Assembly (NCBI RefSeq): GCF_000621785.1
Contig: NZ_JHXI01000018.1
Location: 1-64,000 of the forward strand
From: Ruminococcus flavefaciens ND2009
GTDB taxonomy: Bacteria; Bacillota; Clostridia; Oscillospirales; Ruminococcaceae
Length of the DNA stretch: 64,000 nt
Reading direction: 5' to 3'
In this document: positions 24,332 to 33,531 of the stretch, piece by piece
Numbering within the stretch: the stretch's first letter is position 1
How the letters are laid out: every line of letters starts with the position of its first letter
Notes under the pieces: generated by a model
What the model was told of the DNA's origin: nothing
Seen by the model: the letters and a program-made list of their open reading frames with translations, nothing else
The model's database searches: none
Translations under genes and position numbers: made by a program

Positions 24332-27067
24332 TTAATCTTCACGGTATTCCTCGACGATGTAGGTCTCGAAGATATCGCCTTCCTTGACGTCGCTGAACTT
24401 CTCAAGGCTGATACCGCACTCGTAGCCGTCTGCGACCTCCTTGACATCGTCCTTGAAACGCTTGAGACCTGCGATCTCGTCATCTGCGATTATTATTCCG
24501 TCTCTTACTACACGTACCTTGCTTCCTCTTGTCACCTTGCCGCTGAGAACGTAGCTTCCTGCTACCATACCAACGTTGGAGATCTTGTATACCTGACGTA
24601 CCTCAACACGTCCCTGCTCGACCTCGCGGAGCTTGGGAGCCAGCATACCCTTCATAGCGGTGCCGATCTCCTCGATAGCGTCATAGATGATACGATAGAG
24701 TCTGATGTCAACGCCGTCGCGCTCGGCATTCTCAGCCGCAACGGGATCAGGTCTTACGTTGAAGCCGACGATGATAGCATTTGAAGCGCTTGCCAGCATA
24801 ACGTCGCTCTCCTTAACGGCACCGACAGCACCGTGGATGACTCTTACTCTTACCTCGTTGTTGGAAAGCTTCTCCAGCGACTGCTTTACAGCCTCAACAG
24901 AGCCCTGAACGTCAGCCTTGACAACGATGGGGAGCTCCTTGATCTCGCCCTCTGCGATCTGGCTGAACAGGTTGTCAAGAGTTACCTTGCGGTAAGCGTT
25001 GAACTGCTCCTGCTTCTGCTCGTGCTTTCTCTGCTCAACAAGCTCTCTTGCCAGTCTCTCGTCCTCAACAGCGTTGAAGGTATCGCCTGCGCTGGGGACC
25101 TCGGCAAGACCTGTGATCTCAACAGGAACGGAAGGACCTGCGGACTTTACGGTTCTGCCCTTGTCGTTGGTCATTACGCGGACTCTTCCCACAGCAGTAC
25201 CTGCGATGAGGACATCGCCCTGCCTGAGAGTACCGTTCTGAACGAGAAGTGTAGCGATAGGACCTCTTCCCTTGTCGAGACGAGCCTCGATGACAGTACC
25301 CTTTGCAAGTCTGTCGGGATTTGCCTTGAGCTCCTTGACCTCGGCAACGAGAAGAACGTTCTCCAGAAGGTCATCTATGCCCTCTCCTGTCTTTGCGGAT
25401 ACGGGAACGCAGATAACATCGCCGCCCCAGTCCTCGCAAACGAGATCATACTTTGTGAGCTCTTCCTTGATACGGTCGGGGTTAGCGCCCTCCTTATCCA
25501 TCTTGTTGATGGCAACGATGATGGAAACTCCGGCAGCCTTGGCGTGGTTGATGGACTCAACTGTCTGGGGCATGATACCGTCGTCTGCGGCAACAACGAG
25601 GATAGCTATATCTGTGATATTGGCACCTCTTGCACGCATTGAGGTGAATGCCTCATGTCCGGGAGTATCCAGGAATGTGATGTCCTGACCGTTGATGTTT
25701 ACCTGATAAGCACCGATATGCTGTGTGATACCGCCTGCCTCGCCTGCGGCAACATGAGCATTTCTGATACGGTCAAGGATAGAGGTCTTACCGTGGTCAA
25801 CGTGACCCATAACGACTACAACGGGGCAGCGGGGCTGGAGGTTTGTATCATCATCGTCGGTATCGTCGATAAGACGCTCCTCAATGGTAACGATAACTTC
25901 CTTCTCTACCTTTGCACCCATTTCCTCAGCTACGAGAGAAGCTGTATCGAAGTCGATCTCCTGATTGATGGAAGCCATTACACCCAGCTTCATCAGCTGC
26001 TTGATGACCTCTGTAGCGGCAGCCTTGAGACGTGTAGCCAGCTCGCCCACAGTGATGGTATCGGGGATGAGCACCTTCAGCTGCTGCTTTCTTGCTCTCT
26101 CCAGCTCCAGTCTCTTCAGCTTCTCAGCCTCGGATTCCTTTCTGGAGAACTGCTGTCTGCTTCTCTGAGCGGACTTCTGATTGATCTTCTGCTTCTTTGA
26201 GGAATAGTTGTCGTTCTTGTGCTTGTTTGAGGTAGCCATCTGGTCGTATCTCTCGTTGTACTTGTCGAGGTCAACATAGCTTCCTCTTGTGTCGACTGTT
26301 CTGCGCTGAGTTGAGGTCTGAGCGGTCTCAGAGCTGATAGTGGCGTTGAACTTTGTTCTCTCGCCTCTGTCCTGAGCCTTTGCCTGCTCCTTCTTCTTGT
26401 CCTTTTTCTTATCCTGCTTCTTAGGCTCCTGTGCCTTCTCCTCGGCAGGCTTTTCCTCAGTCTTCTTTACGGGAGCAGCCTCCTGCTTTTTCTCGGGCTC
26501 TGCCTTCTTCTCGGGAGCAGCCTCCTGCTTCTTCTCGGGCTCTGCCTTCTTCTCGGGAGCGGCTTCCTGCTTCTTTTCAGGCTCAGCCTTCTTTACGGGA
26601 GCGGCTTCCTGCTTCTTTTCGGGCTCTGCCTTCTTTACGGGAGCGGCTTCCTTCTTCTTCTCGGGCTCTGCCTTCTTCTCGTGAGCAGTTTCCTGCTTCT
26701 TTACGGGCTCTGCCTTCTTCTCGGGAGCGGCTTCCTGCTTCTTCTCGGGCTCTGCCTTCTTTACGGGAGCAGCCTTCTTCTCCTCCTTCTTCTCGGCAGG
26801 CTTCTTAGCTGCGGGAGCCTTCTTCTCCTTGGGAGCCTCCTCCTTTACAGGACGGGGATCGTTCTTTGAGTTGAAGTAGTCATTCAGTGAGCTTACCGAA
26901 TAGCGGTCCTTGGTATAGTGTTCCAGAAGGGAATTCATCTCCTCCTCGGTGAGCGAAGAACCTGTTTTCTTCTTGTTATCGCCCTTTTCCGCGAAGAAGT
27001 CGATGAGCTCCTGTGAGGATACGTCAAAATCCTTTGCAGCGTCGCTTAACTTTATCTTTTTTGCCAT
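24332..27067 (-). CDS. infB: Translation initiation factor IF-2
   Basis: Predicted 911 residues. The N-terminal IF2_N domain (residues 1-60) is followed by a very long Lys/Glu/Ala/Pro linker. The linker contains seven 14-residue repeats (residues 103-200). The GTPase domain has [26 protein letters not shown] and NKMDKEG. The C-terminal beta-barrels and fMet-tRNA-binding domain end in EYRED. IF-2 places fMet-tRNA on the 30S subunit. Part of the nusA operon, with ylxQ just upstream. Confidence 0.97.
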   Translation of the reverse strand: MAKKIKLSDAAKDFDVSSQELIDFFAEKGDNKKKTGSSLTEEEMNSLLEHYTKDRYSVSSLNDYFNSKNDPRPVKEEAPKEKKAPAAKKPAEKKEEKKAAPVKKAEPEKKQEAAPEKKAEPVKKQETAHEKKAEPEKKKEAAPVKKAEPEKKQEAAPVKKAEPEKKQEAAPEKKAEPEKKQEAAPEKKAEPEKKQEAAPVKKTEEKPAEEKAQEPKKQDKKKDKKKEQAKAQDRGERTKFNATISSETAQTSTQRRTVDTRGSYVDLDKYNERYDQMATSNKHKNDNYSSKKQKINQKSAQRSRQQFSRKESEAEKLKRLELERARKQQLKVLIPDTITVGELATRLKAAATEVIKQLMKLGVMASINQEIDFDTASLVAEEMGAKVEKEVIVTIEERLIDDTDDDDTNLQPRCPVVVVMGHVDHGKTSILDRIRNAHVAAGEAGGITQHIGAYQVNINGQDITFLDTPGHEAFTSMRARGANITDIAILVVAADDGIMPQTVESINHAKAAGVSIIVAINKMDKEGANPDRIKEELTKYDLVCEDWGGDVICVPVSAKTGEGIDDLLENVLLVAEVKELKANPDRLAKGTVIEARLDKGRGPIATLLVQNGTLRQGDVLIAGTAVGRVRVMTNDKGRTVKSAGPSVPVEITGLAEVPSAGDTFNAVEDERLARELVEQRKHEQKQEQFNAYRKVTLDNLFSQIAEGEIKELPIVVKADVQGSVEAVKQSLEKLSNNEVRVRVIHGAVGAVKESDVMLASASNAIIVGFNVRPDPVAAENAERDGVDIRLYRIIYDAIEEIGTAMKGMLAPKLREVEQGRVEVRQVYKISNVGMVAGSYVLSGKVTRGSKVRVVRDGIIIADDEIAGLKRFKDDVKEVADGYECGISLEKFSDVKEGDIFETYIVEEYRED
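26468..26761 (-). repeat. 42 bp tandem repeat inside infB
   Basis: It encodes seven copies of a 14-residue unit ([14 protein letters not shown] and variants such as [14 protein letters not shown]) in the IF-2 linker. The units differ by a few substitutions and stay in frame. This is a coding minisatellite that could change copy number. Confidence 0.85.
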
Positions 27068-27151
27068 AGGCTTTATTACCTCCAGTTTTGTCTGCCGGCC
27101 ATAGCGGCATCATTGTAAGATTGTTCTCATATAACCATCTATATCAACGCA

Positions 27152-27475
27152 TTACTGCGATCCATCGGATAATATTTTTCCGAAGCCGTCTGCGAAGCCC
27201 TTGTCCGTCACTGCTATGACGGCGGTCTCCTTGCCCCAGAGCCTGCCTATATCGGCTTTTGTCAGCTCTGTTGCGAAGTGTCTCACGCTGTATTTATTGC
27301 AGTGGAAGTCCACTTCCTTGACGGTCTTCTCCGAAGCGTCGGCGGCTGTAAGTATGCAGTGTGCAGTGCCGTTTTTCAGTGTTTCCACTGCGCTGTCGAA
27401 GCCCTTGACAGCTCTGCCTGCCTTAATGCAGATACCCAGCAGATCAGCTGTCCTGCGGGCCTTCACTGAGTTCAC
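27152..27475 (-). CDS. ylxQ: YlxQ, L7Ae-family RNA-binding protein
   Basis: Predicted 107 residues of the L7Ae/L30e/S12e fold: RTADLLGICIKAGRAVKGFDS near the start, a middle ILTAADASEKT, and a C-terminal AVIAVTDKGFA. YlxQ is a K-turn RNA-binding protein conserved between ylxR and infB. The start is GTG at 27475 with GAGGTG 7 nt upstream. It overlaps the end of ylxR by 32 bp. Confidence 0.88.
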   Translation of the reverse strand: MNSVKARRTADLLGICIKAGRAVKGFDSAVETLKNGTAHCILTAADASEKTVKEVDFHCNKYSVRHFATELTKADIGRLWGKETAVIAVTDKGFADGFGKILSDGSQ

Positions 27476-27722
27476 TCAACATCACCTCGTAAACGCTTTC
27501 TTCTATCCTGCATGAGAACGATTTCTCGAAGCGTCTTGCCTTTCTCGCCTTCTCAAGACATTCCGCGCTGCGGCAGATGTAAGCACCTCTGCCTGCCGCC
27601 TTGCCTCTGAAGTCCAGGCTTATGTCTCCCTCGGGGGACTTTACCACGCGGATCAGCTCCATCTTGGGCTTCATCTCTCCGCAGCCGAGACACATTCTCA
27701 TGGGTATTTTTCTTGGCTTCAT
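27444..27722 (-). CDS. ylxR: YlxR (DUF448) RNA-binding protein
   Basis: Predicted 92 residues. RMCLGCGEMKPKMELIRVV holds the CxxC pair, and GRGAYIC with the following CLEKA gives the rest of the family signature. It is a small conserved protein between nusA and ylxQ; a nucleoid or RNA-related role has been proposed in other Firmicutes. TGAGG, inside the end of nusA, lies before the ATG. Confidence 0.93.
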   Translation of the reverse strand: MKPRKIPMRMCLGCGEMKPKMELIRVVKSPEGDISLDFRGKAAGRGAYICRSAECLEKARKARRFEKSFSCRIEESVYEVMLSELSEGPQDS

Positions 27723-27724
27723 AA

Positions 27725-28969
27725 TTATTCCTCAGTCTCGGGAGCAGCTTCCTCAGCAGTCTCCTCAGCCTTAGCCTCCTCAGCAGTCTCCCCGGCAGCA
27801 GCCTCAGCATCGGCTGTTTCCTCTGCGGGAGCCTCTGTGCTCTCCTCTTCCTCAGCAGGAGCTGTCTCGAATACGGGAGCCACGAAGTCGGGGCTCATCT
27901 CGGGAGCCTCCTCTCCTGTGAGGTTATCGAACTGGGGCTTGATGTCGATCTTGAAGCCTGTGAGCTTTGCAGCCAGCTTCGCGTTCTGACCCTTGTTTCC
28001 GATAGCCAGTGAGAGCTGATTGTTGGGAACGATGACTGTGCAGGCCTTCTCCTCCATGGAGGTGATGACTGTCTTGAGCACCTCGGCAGGAGCAAGAGCT
28101 CTTGCGATGAATTCCTCGGGTACCTCGCTCCAGGGGATAATGTCTATCTTCTCGCCGCTGAGTTCATTTACAACAGCGGTTATTCTTGAACGCTTGGGAC
28201 CTATGCAGGCGCCTACAGCGTCAACGTTCTCGTCCTTGGACCATACAGCGATCTTTGTTCTTGAGCCTGCCTCACGGGATATGGACTTCACCTCAACGGT
28301 GCCGTCATATATCTCGGGGACCTCCTGCTCGAAGAGTCTCTTTACCAGGTCCTTGTGTGTACGGGAGATCTTTACGACAGGCTTCTTGTTCTTGCCGATG
28401 ATGCCTGTGATGTAAACCTTAACGGACTTTCCTTCCTCCAGGTTCTCACCGGGGATCTGCTCGTTGCGGAAGAGATAGAGCTCTGTTCCGTCGTAGACAA
28501 CGGTAACTGTACCTCTGCCGGGTTCTACCTGAGAGACCTTGGCAGTGATGCACTCATGCTCCTTCTGCTCGAACTTGCTGAGCATCTGCTCGCGGTTGAT
28601 CTCTCTCAGGTCGCCCTTGATGGACTGCTTGGCGGAAAGAGCCGCCATTCTGCCCAGCTTGGAAATATCCAGCTCCTTGAGGATAGTTCCGCCGACAACG
28701 GCATTGGGGTCCATTGTCTTGGCAACGTCGATATTCACCTCGTTGACATCGATAGGCTCGTCGTCGATGATATCCTGACGGATATACATCTCGAACTTCT
28801 TTGTTTTGGGGTCTATCTCGACGGAGATCCTCTCCTCGCTGTGAGGATAGGCTCTTCTTGCCGCCTTGAGCATAGCCGACTTTACCTTATCGATGAGAAG
28901 CTCGGTCTCAACGCTGTTTTCCTCTCCAAGAGCCTCGAGCGCCTTGAAAAAGTCCTTATTCATGTTCAT
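27725..28969 (-). CDS. nusA: Transcription termination/antitermination factor NusA
   Basis: Predicted 414 residues. The N-terminal RNA polymerase-binding domain is followed by the S1 domain (residues about 130-205). Two KH domains follow: VGACIGPKRSRITAVVNEL, and later SLAIGNKGQNAKLAAKLTG. It ends in a roughly 55-residue Glu/Ala-rich tail. I use ATG 28969 with GGAGG 11 nt upstream; the in-frame TTG at 28987 overlaps that site. It follows rimP as usual. Confidence 0.95.
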   Translation of the reverse strand: MNMNKDFFKALEALGEENSVETELLIDKVKSAMLKAARRAYPHSEERISVEIDPKTKKFEMYIRQDIIDDEPIDVNEVNIDVAKTMDPNAVVGGTILKELDISKLGRMAALSAKQSIKGDLREINREQMLSKFEQKEHECITAKVSQVEPGRGTVTVVYDGTELYLFRNEQIPGENLEEGKSVKVYITGIIGKNKKPVVKISRTHKDLVKRLFEQEVPEIYDGTVEVKSISREAGSRTKIAVWSKDENVDAVGACIGPKRSRITAVVNELSGEKIDIIPWSEVPEEFIARALAPAEVLKTVITSMEEKACTVIVPNNQLSLAIGNKGQNAKLAAKLTGFKIDIKPQFDNLTGEEAPEMSPDFVAPVFETAPAEEEESTEAPAEETADAEAAAGETAEEAKAEETAEEAAPETEE

Positions 28970-29013
28970 GTCTGTAAATTCCTCCAATATATTATATTTT
29001 GTTTTTTTACATT

Positions 29014-29487
29014 TCAGAAATCGAGATAGAGCTTTACGAAAGCAATATCCGATAACGGGAATTTCTTTTCATCTCCGCTTTCAAGGACGACGGTAACGCC
29101 CTCCTTGTCAGCACCTGCAAGCTGTGCGACTATTTCTTTCTCGCCGTCCACAGCCCTGATGAAGCGTATCTTCACCTTGTCGCCGCAGCAGACCTCGAAG
29201 TGTTCCTCCTTGACCAGCTCCCGCTCCAGACCAGCCGAGCCCACCTCAAGCATATAGCTCTGAGGAATGGGGTCCTTCTCGTCAAGTATGTCGCTAATGG
29301 GAGCGTTGGCGCGTTCACAGTCCGCAATGGTTATACCCTCGTCCTGGTCGATGAACACGCGGAGATACCACATAGCGCCTTCCTTTTCGTAGCAGACGTC
29401 CCAGAGGTAGTAGCCAAGCTCATCGGTGATGGGCTTGATAAGGTCATAGACCTTCTGCTCGGTACCGCCGAATTTCTTGAATTTCAT
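29014..29487 (-). CDS. rimP: Ribosome maturation factor RimP
   Basis: Predicted 157 residues from ATG 29487. The family pattern is visible: ELGYYLWDVCYEKEG, LRVFIDQDEGITIADCE, YMLEVGSAGLERELVKEEHF. RimP acts in 30S assembly. The start is unusual: AAAGGAG lies about 28 nt upstream, separated from the ATG by a perfect palindrome CCCGATATATCGGG. Folding of this stem would bring the two closer. An in-frame ATA sits at normal distance but is an unlikely start. First gene of the operon. Confidence 0.93.
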   Translation of the reverse strand: MKFKKFGGTEQKVYDLIKPITDELGYYLWDVCYEKEGAMWYLRVFIDQDEGITIADCERANAPISDILDEKDPIPQSYMLEVGSAGLERELVKEEHFEVCCGDKVKIRFIRAVDGEKEIVAQLAGADKEGVTVVLESGDEKKFPLSDIAFVKLYLDF

Positions 29488-29498
29488 AGGCAGTTTTT

Positions 29499-29512
29499 CC
29501 CGATATATCGGG
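29499..29512 (-). promoter_or_regulatory. Palindrome between Shine-Dalgarno and rimP start
   Basis: CCCGATATATCGGG, 5 bp stem and TATA loop, lies between AGGAG (29516-29520) and the ATG (29485-29487). It may act as a structured spacer or as a translational control site. Confidence 0.55.
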
Positions 29513-29554
29513 TTTCTCCTTTCCCTGTAAAGTAATAGTCCCAATATAAATACT

Positions 29555-29579
29555 AAAGACCGGAAGGGCTCCGGTCTTT
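29555..29579 (-). promoter_or_regulatory. Leader hairpin of the rimP-nusA operon
   Basis: AAAGACCGG and CCGGTCTTT form a 9 bp perfect stem around a 7 nt loop in the leader RNA. The following minus-strand sequence has only a broken T run (TTTAGTATTTATATT), so it resembles an attenuator or stabilising hairpin more than a strong terminator. Confidence 0.6.
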
Positions 29580-29601
29580 GGGTTTACTATCATCATCAAC
29601 T

Positions 29602-29630
29602 ATTATATCACGGTTTTTCGCAAAAATCAA
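29602..29630 (-). promoter_or_regulatory. Promoter of the rimP-nusA-infB-ribF operon
   Basis: Minus strand: TTGATT (29625-29630), 17 bp, TATAAT (29602-29607). No other clear promoter or terminator was seen down to ribF (20650), which supports one long transcript. Confidence 0.75.
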
Positions 29631-29753
29631 GTGTTTTTCGGAATTTTTTTCAAAAATTCCCGATTTTTTACTGTCAGTAATCGCACAGCTGCCCGCAGCA
29701 GTCCCCAAGCGCCGCAAAAAAGTCCCTTTACAGGCGATATTTCGCAGAGTCTA

Positions 29754-29782
29754 TTGACAATCCCGTCTCTGTATGATATAGT
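29754..29782 (+). promoter_or_regulatory. Promoter of the Ntn-hydrolase gene
   Basis: Plus strand: TTGACA (29754-29759), 17 bp, TATAGT (29777-29782). Confidence 0.8.
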
Positions 29783-29818
29783 TTATGTAACTATTCTAAG
29801 ATAAACGAGGTGCGAACC

Positions 29819-30889
29819 ATGAAAGCTCTGAAAATAATACGCAGCATAGTCCTTGTGATACTCCTCCTGGCGGTCATCGCCGCGCTGGCGCTGTTCCTGT
29901 ATCTCCGCAGGGACATAAAGACTCTCCGCAGCCTGAAAAACGAGGGCAACGGAGCCTACACCATGGACTACGACAGCGACTACAAGCTGGACAAGTTCCT
30001 GAAAACAGGCGCCGAGAACGATGAGGAGCTCTACTCATTCATTCAGAAGGAGCTGATGCACGGTCTTTCCCCAGACGGGGACACTCCCAGCGCCGCCTGC
30101 ACTGCCTTTGTGGCGCGCAATGACAAAGGCAACGTGATATTCGGCAGAAATTTCGACTTTGACACCTCCCCCTTCATGCAGGTATACACCCACCCAAAGG
30201 ACGGCTATGCCTCGGTATCCACCGTGCCGCTGCTTGCCGTTGGCTTCGACAAGCGTCACTCTCCCACAGACGGCTTATCCAAGGAGAACATTCCGCTGCT
30301 GGCAGTTCCTTATTTTGCCTGCGACGGAATGAACGAAAAGGGCGTTTCCGCGGCTCTGCTGGTTGTTCCCGTAGTATCCACAGTATACGATGAGAACAAG
30401 GTCTCCATGAACCAGACCGTCGCCATAAGGCTTATCCTGGACAAGGCAGCCAGCGTTGACGAAGCGGTGGAGCTGCTGGGACAGTACAACGTCTACTTCA
30501 GCAACAATCTGAAGTCCCACATACTCATAGGCGACGCAGAGGGCAATTCCGTTATCGCGGAGTACTACGACGGCGCATTGCAGGCTGTTACCTCCGCCGA
30601 GAACTACCAGATAGCCGCCAACCACATCGCCTACAATAACGAGAATATATTTGAGTCCCCCGACTCTCTCACAAGGCAGGAAGCCGTAGAGCAGGTCATC
30701 ACAGACAGCGGCAACAGGCTTGATATGCAGACCTGTCAGGAGCTTCTCAACTCTGTGGGACTCTACAACAGGGACAAATCCGACAGGCTCCAGTGGTCGG
30801 TGGTGTACGACCTCACCGACAGGAGCGGCAGGATATGGCCCCGCCGTGACAGCAGTGCTTCATGGGACTTCACCGTCAGTGAAAAATAA
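29819..30889 (+). CDS. C45/choloylglycine-hydrolase-like Ntn hydrolase, membrane-anchored
   Basis: Predicted 356 residues from ATG 29819 (GAGG 8 nt upstream). A hydrophobic signal-anchor lies at residues 10-28. The SAACTAFVARN segment near residue 90 contains the candidate nucleophile Cys, followed by GNVIFGRNFDF. Further family-like motifs are GMNEKGVSAALL and HILIGDAEGNSVIAE. These fit the acyl-CoA:6-aminopenicillanic acid acyltransferase/linear amide hydrolase superfamily. The Cys is internal, so activation would need processing, or the enzyme may be a non-processed relative. Substrate unknown. Confidence 0.75.
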   Translation: MKALKIIRSIVLVILLLAVIAALALFLYLRRDIKTLRSLKNEGNGAYTMDYDSDYKLDKFLKTGAENDEELYSFIQKELMHGLSPDGDTPSAACTAFVARNDKGNVIFGRNFDFDTSPFMQVYTHPKDGYASVSTVPLLAVGFDKRHSPTDGLSKENIPLLAVPYFACDGMNEKGVSAALLVVPVVSTVYDENKVSMNQTVAIRLILDKAASVDEAVELLGQYNVYFSNNLKSHILIGDAEGNSVIAEYYDGALQAVTSAENYQIAANHIAYNNENIFESPDSLTRQEAVEQVITDSGNRLDMQTCQELLNSVGLYNRDKSDRLQWSVVYDLTDRSGRIWPRRDSSASWDFTVSEK

Positions 30890-30906
30890 ACGCCAACATA
30901 TACAGC

Positions 30907-30925
30907 GGACGCCCGTCGGGTGTCC
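30907..30925. repeat. GGACGCCC hairpin (short repeat family)
   Basis: GGACGCCCGTCGGGTGTCC, an imperfect palindrome related to those at 3330-3348 and 38858-38876. It is followed within 5 nt by a heptamer-type arm. Confidence 0.6.
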
Positions 30926-30929
30926 CTGC

Positions 30930-30962
30930 AACTAAGCACTGATCACTAATAACTAACCACTA
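30930..30962. repeat. Solo heptamer arm (ACTAAGC ACTGATC ACTAATA ACTAACC)
   Basis: A single run of heptamers of the type forming the arms of the longer palindromic elements, without its partner arm. It may be a degenerate copy. Confidence 0.6.
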
Positions 30963-30992
30963 AAAAAGACGTTTCCGAAGAAACGTCTTTTT
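30963..30992. terminator. Bidirectional terminator between convergent genes
   Basis: AAAAAAGACGTTTC-CGAA-GAAACGTCTTTTTT is a nearly perfect palindrome with T tracts in both directions. It serves the Ntn-hydrolase gene and the convergent acyl-CoA synthetase gene. Confidence 0.9.
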
Positions 30993-31001
30993 TCTTTATT
31001 C

Positions 31002-33308
31002 TCAGCCCTTGAGCTCAACTCGTCTTATCTTGCCGCTGATGGTCTTGGGAAGCTCGTCCCTGAACTCAACGATACGGGGATACTTGTAAGGAGCGGTGTG
31101 CTTCTTAACATAGTCCTGTATCTCCTTTTTCAGCTCGTCCGTGCCCTCTGTGCCCTTGACAAGCACAATGGAAGCCTTTACCACCTGACCTCTTACGGGG
31201 TCGGGAGCCGCACTTACGCCGCACTCCAGAACGTATGGGAGCTCCATGATAACGCTCTCGATCTCAAAGGGGCCGATGCGGTAGCCCGATGACTTGATAA
31301 CGTCGTCAACTCTGCCCACGTACCAGAAGTAGCCGTCCTCGTCCTTCCAGGCAGTATCGCCTGTGTGGTAGAGGCCGTCGTGCCATACTTCCTTTGTCTT
31401 CTCATCGTCATTGAAGTATCCCAGGAAGAGTCCGCAGGGAGTGTTCTTGTCCGTGCGGATAACTATCTCGCCTGTCTCACCTGTCTTGACGGGATTTCCG
31501 TCGGGGTCAACGATGTCCACATCGTAGAGGACGCTGGGCTTGCCCATAGAGCCGGGACGGCAGGTCATGCCCACGAAGTTGCCTATGGAAAGGGTGGTCT
31601 CGGTCTGACCGAAGCCCTCCATGAGCTTGACTCCCGTAGCCTTGAGGAACTGATTGTATACCTCGGGATTGAGAGCCTCGCCTGCAACAGTCGCATACTT
31701 GATAGAGCTCAGGTCGTACTTTGAAAGGTCCTCCTTGATGAAGAAACGGTACATTGTGGGAGGTGCGCAGAATGTGGTTATATTGTACTTCCTGAACATT
31801 GGAAGTATCTTGTGGGCGTCAAAGCGGTCGAAGTCATATACGAATACGCAGGTCTCGCTGAGCCACTGTCCGTAGAGCTTGCCCCAGAGAGCCTTTCCCC
31901 AGCCCGTATCGGAAATGGTGAAGTGCAGACCATTGGGGTCTACGTTATGCCAGTAACGTGCGGTGATGAAGTGACCGAGAGCGTACTTGTGGCTGTGTGT
32001 AGCTATCTTGGGGTAGCCTGTGGTGCCCGATGTGAAGAACATGAGATTTGGCTCGCTTCCGCAGGAGAGCTTTTCGGGGTCTGTGGGACGGTCGAAAACG
32101 TCGCTGAACTCCGACATTTCCTTGTCAAAATCAGCCCAGCCCTCGCGCTCGCCATGAGCCATCATCTTTATGAGACTGATGCCCAGCTCCTCCTCGGCAA
32201 GGTCCACCTGATGAGCAACGTCACCGTCGCCCGTACATACGATAGCCTTTACGCCTGCTGCCTTGAAGCGGTATGTGAAGTCATGCTGCACCAGCTGATT
32301 TGTAGCAGGGATAACTATTGCACCTATCTTGTGAAGGGCAAGGATAGAGAACCAGAACTGATAGTGCCTCTTGAGCACCAGCATAACTCTGTCGCCCTTC
32401 TTTATGCCCTTTGACAGGAAGTAATTCGCGGTCATGTTGGAGTACTTCTTCATGTCGGCGAAGGTAAATCTTCTCTCTGACATATCGTTGCCCACATAGA
32501 TGAGAGCCTCCTTGTCGGGACATTTAGCCGCAAGAGCGTCCACCACATCGAAGCCGAAGTTGAACTTCTCCTCGTTGATGAAGCTTATGCCCGTAAGTGA
32601 GCCCATGGTGTCGGTCTCAAGCTTTATGAAGTTATCGGCAACGGGGTCCTGAATGTGAGCAAGGTCGAAGTTGGTAACTCCGGGAAGGATAACGGGGTCA
32701 AGGTTTGAGATAGCGTGCTGAGGCTGCTTCTCGCCGCATACGATAGCGTAGAACTTGCACTCCTTGCCGCCAACAGCCCACTCGTCATGGGGCTCGGAGC
32801 TGTCATAGTAGATGGAGTCGCCCTCGTTGAGTATCTCAACGTTGTCGCCTACCTGCACCTTGAGCTGACCGCTGATGACAATATCCATTTCCTGACCCTC
32901 ATGGGTGTGGGGGTGAGGAACTCTGAACTCCTCGTCAACATAGGGAATGGTAACGAGGAAGGGCTCTGCTATCTTGTTGCGGAACTTGGGAGCCAGTCTC
33001 AGATAGCTCAGACCCTTTCTTCTGGCAATGGGAAGTCCCTCGCCTGCTCTTGTGATGTCGAAGCTCCTGATATGGGGAGACTCACCCTCCATAAGGTCGG
33101 CTATCTCAACGCCGCAGGCATTTGCGAACTTGTATATAAAGCTGAAGCTGAAATCCTTTGCGCCGCCCTCATAGGCAAGGTACTCATAGGAAGAAACACC
33201 TATCTTGTCAGCCATTTCCTTGGGAGACAGACCTACCGACTCACGGGTGAGCTTTATTCGCTCAGCGACCTCTCTCATTTTTAATTCGGGATCAAACATA
33301 CTGCTCAT
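31002..33308 (-). CDS. XRE-HTH/cupin/AMP-forming acyl-CoA synthetase fusion
   Basis: Predicted 768 residues. Residues about 12-68 form an XRE-type helix-turn-helix (LSPKEMADKIGVSSYEYLAYE). Residues about 125-195 form a cupin (HPHTHEGQEMDIVISG ... EGDSIYYDSSEPHDEW). From about 245 the adenylate-forming enzyme begins, with P-loop FFTSGTTGYPK near 422, a FGQTETT motif, YHTGD, and the C-terminal catalytic lysine in PKTISGKIRR. The enzyme part resembles medium-chain or acetyl-CoA-type synthetases. The HTH-cupin half alone is normally a separate regulator. AAAGGAG lies 10 nt before the ATG. The gene stands alone between promoter and terminator. Confidence 0.88.
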   Translation of the reverse strand: MSSMFDPELKMREVAERIKLTRESVGLSPKEMADKIGVSSYEYLAYEGGAKDFSFSFIYKFANACGVEIADLMEGESPHIRSFDITRAGEGLPIARRKGLSYLRLAPKFRNKIAEPFLVTIPYVDEEFRVPHPHTHEGQEMDIVISGQLKVQVGDNVEILNEGDSIYYDSSEPHDEWAVGGKECKFYAIVCGEKQPQHAISNLDPVILPGVTNFDLAHIQDPVADNFIKLETDTMGSLTGISFINEEKFNFGFDVVDALAAKCPDKEALIYVGNDMSERRFTFADMKKYSNMTANYFLSKGIKKGDRVMLVLKRHYQFWFSILALHKIGAIVIPATNQLVQHDFTYRFKAAGVKAIVCTGDGDVAHQVDLAEEELGISLIKMMAHGEREGWADFDKEMSEFSDVFDRPTDPEKLSCGSEPNLMFFTSGTTGYPKIATHSHKYALGHFITARYWHNVDPNGLHFTISDTGWGKALWGKLYGQWLSETCVFVYDFDRFDAHKILPMFRKYNITTFCAPPTMYRFFIKEDLSKYDLSSIKYATVAGEALNPEVYNQFLKATGVKLMEGFGQTETTLSIGNFVGMTCRPGSMGKPSVLYDVDIVDPDGNPVKTGETGEIVIRTDKNTPCGLFLGYFNDDEKTKEVWHDGLYHTGDTAWKDEDGYFWYVGRVDDVIKSSGYRIGPFEIESVIMELPYVLECGVSAAPDPVRGQVVKASIVLVKGTEGTDELKKEIQDYVKKHTAPYKYPRIVEFRDELPKTISGKIRRVELKG

Positions 33309-33377
33309 TTAAAGCCTGCTCCTTTCTGTATCATAAAGCGGAAATGTCAGATATTCCGCACTGTATTCATAATTGTA

Positions 33378-33406
33378 ATTATATCACTGCCTCTCATCGT
33401 TGTCAA
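33378..33406 (-). promoter_or_regulatory. Promoter of the HTH-cupin-synthetase gene
   Basis: Minus strand: TTGACA (33401-33406), 17 bp, TATAAT (33378-33383). Perfect consensus. Confidence 0.85.
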
Positions 33407-33443
33407 TGATTTTCTGTAACGGAAAAGAGGGCCGGAAACGCGG

Positions 33444-33488
33444 AAAAGCTCCCCTCAGCAGCCATGCGGCGGCTCTGAGAGGAGCTTT
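33444..33488 (-). terminator. Terminator of the two small secreted-protein genes
   Basis: Minus strand: AAAGCTCCTCTCAG pairs with CTGAGGGGAGCTTT (one wobble), followed by TTTT. Confidence 0.75.
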
Positions 33489-33531
33489 CATATATTATTA
33501 AATCCCACAATGATCTTATATATCGGTTTTA

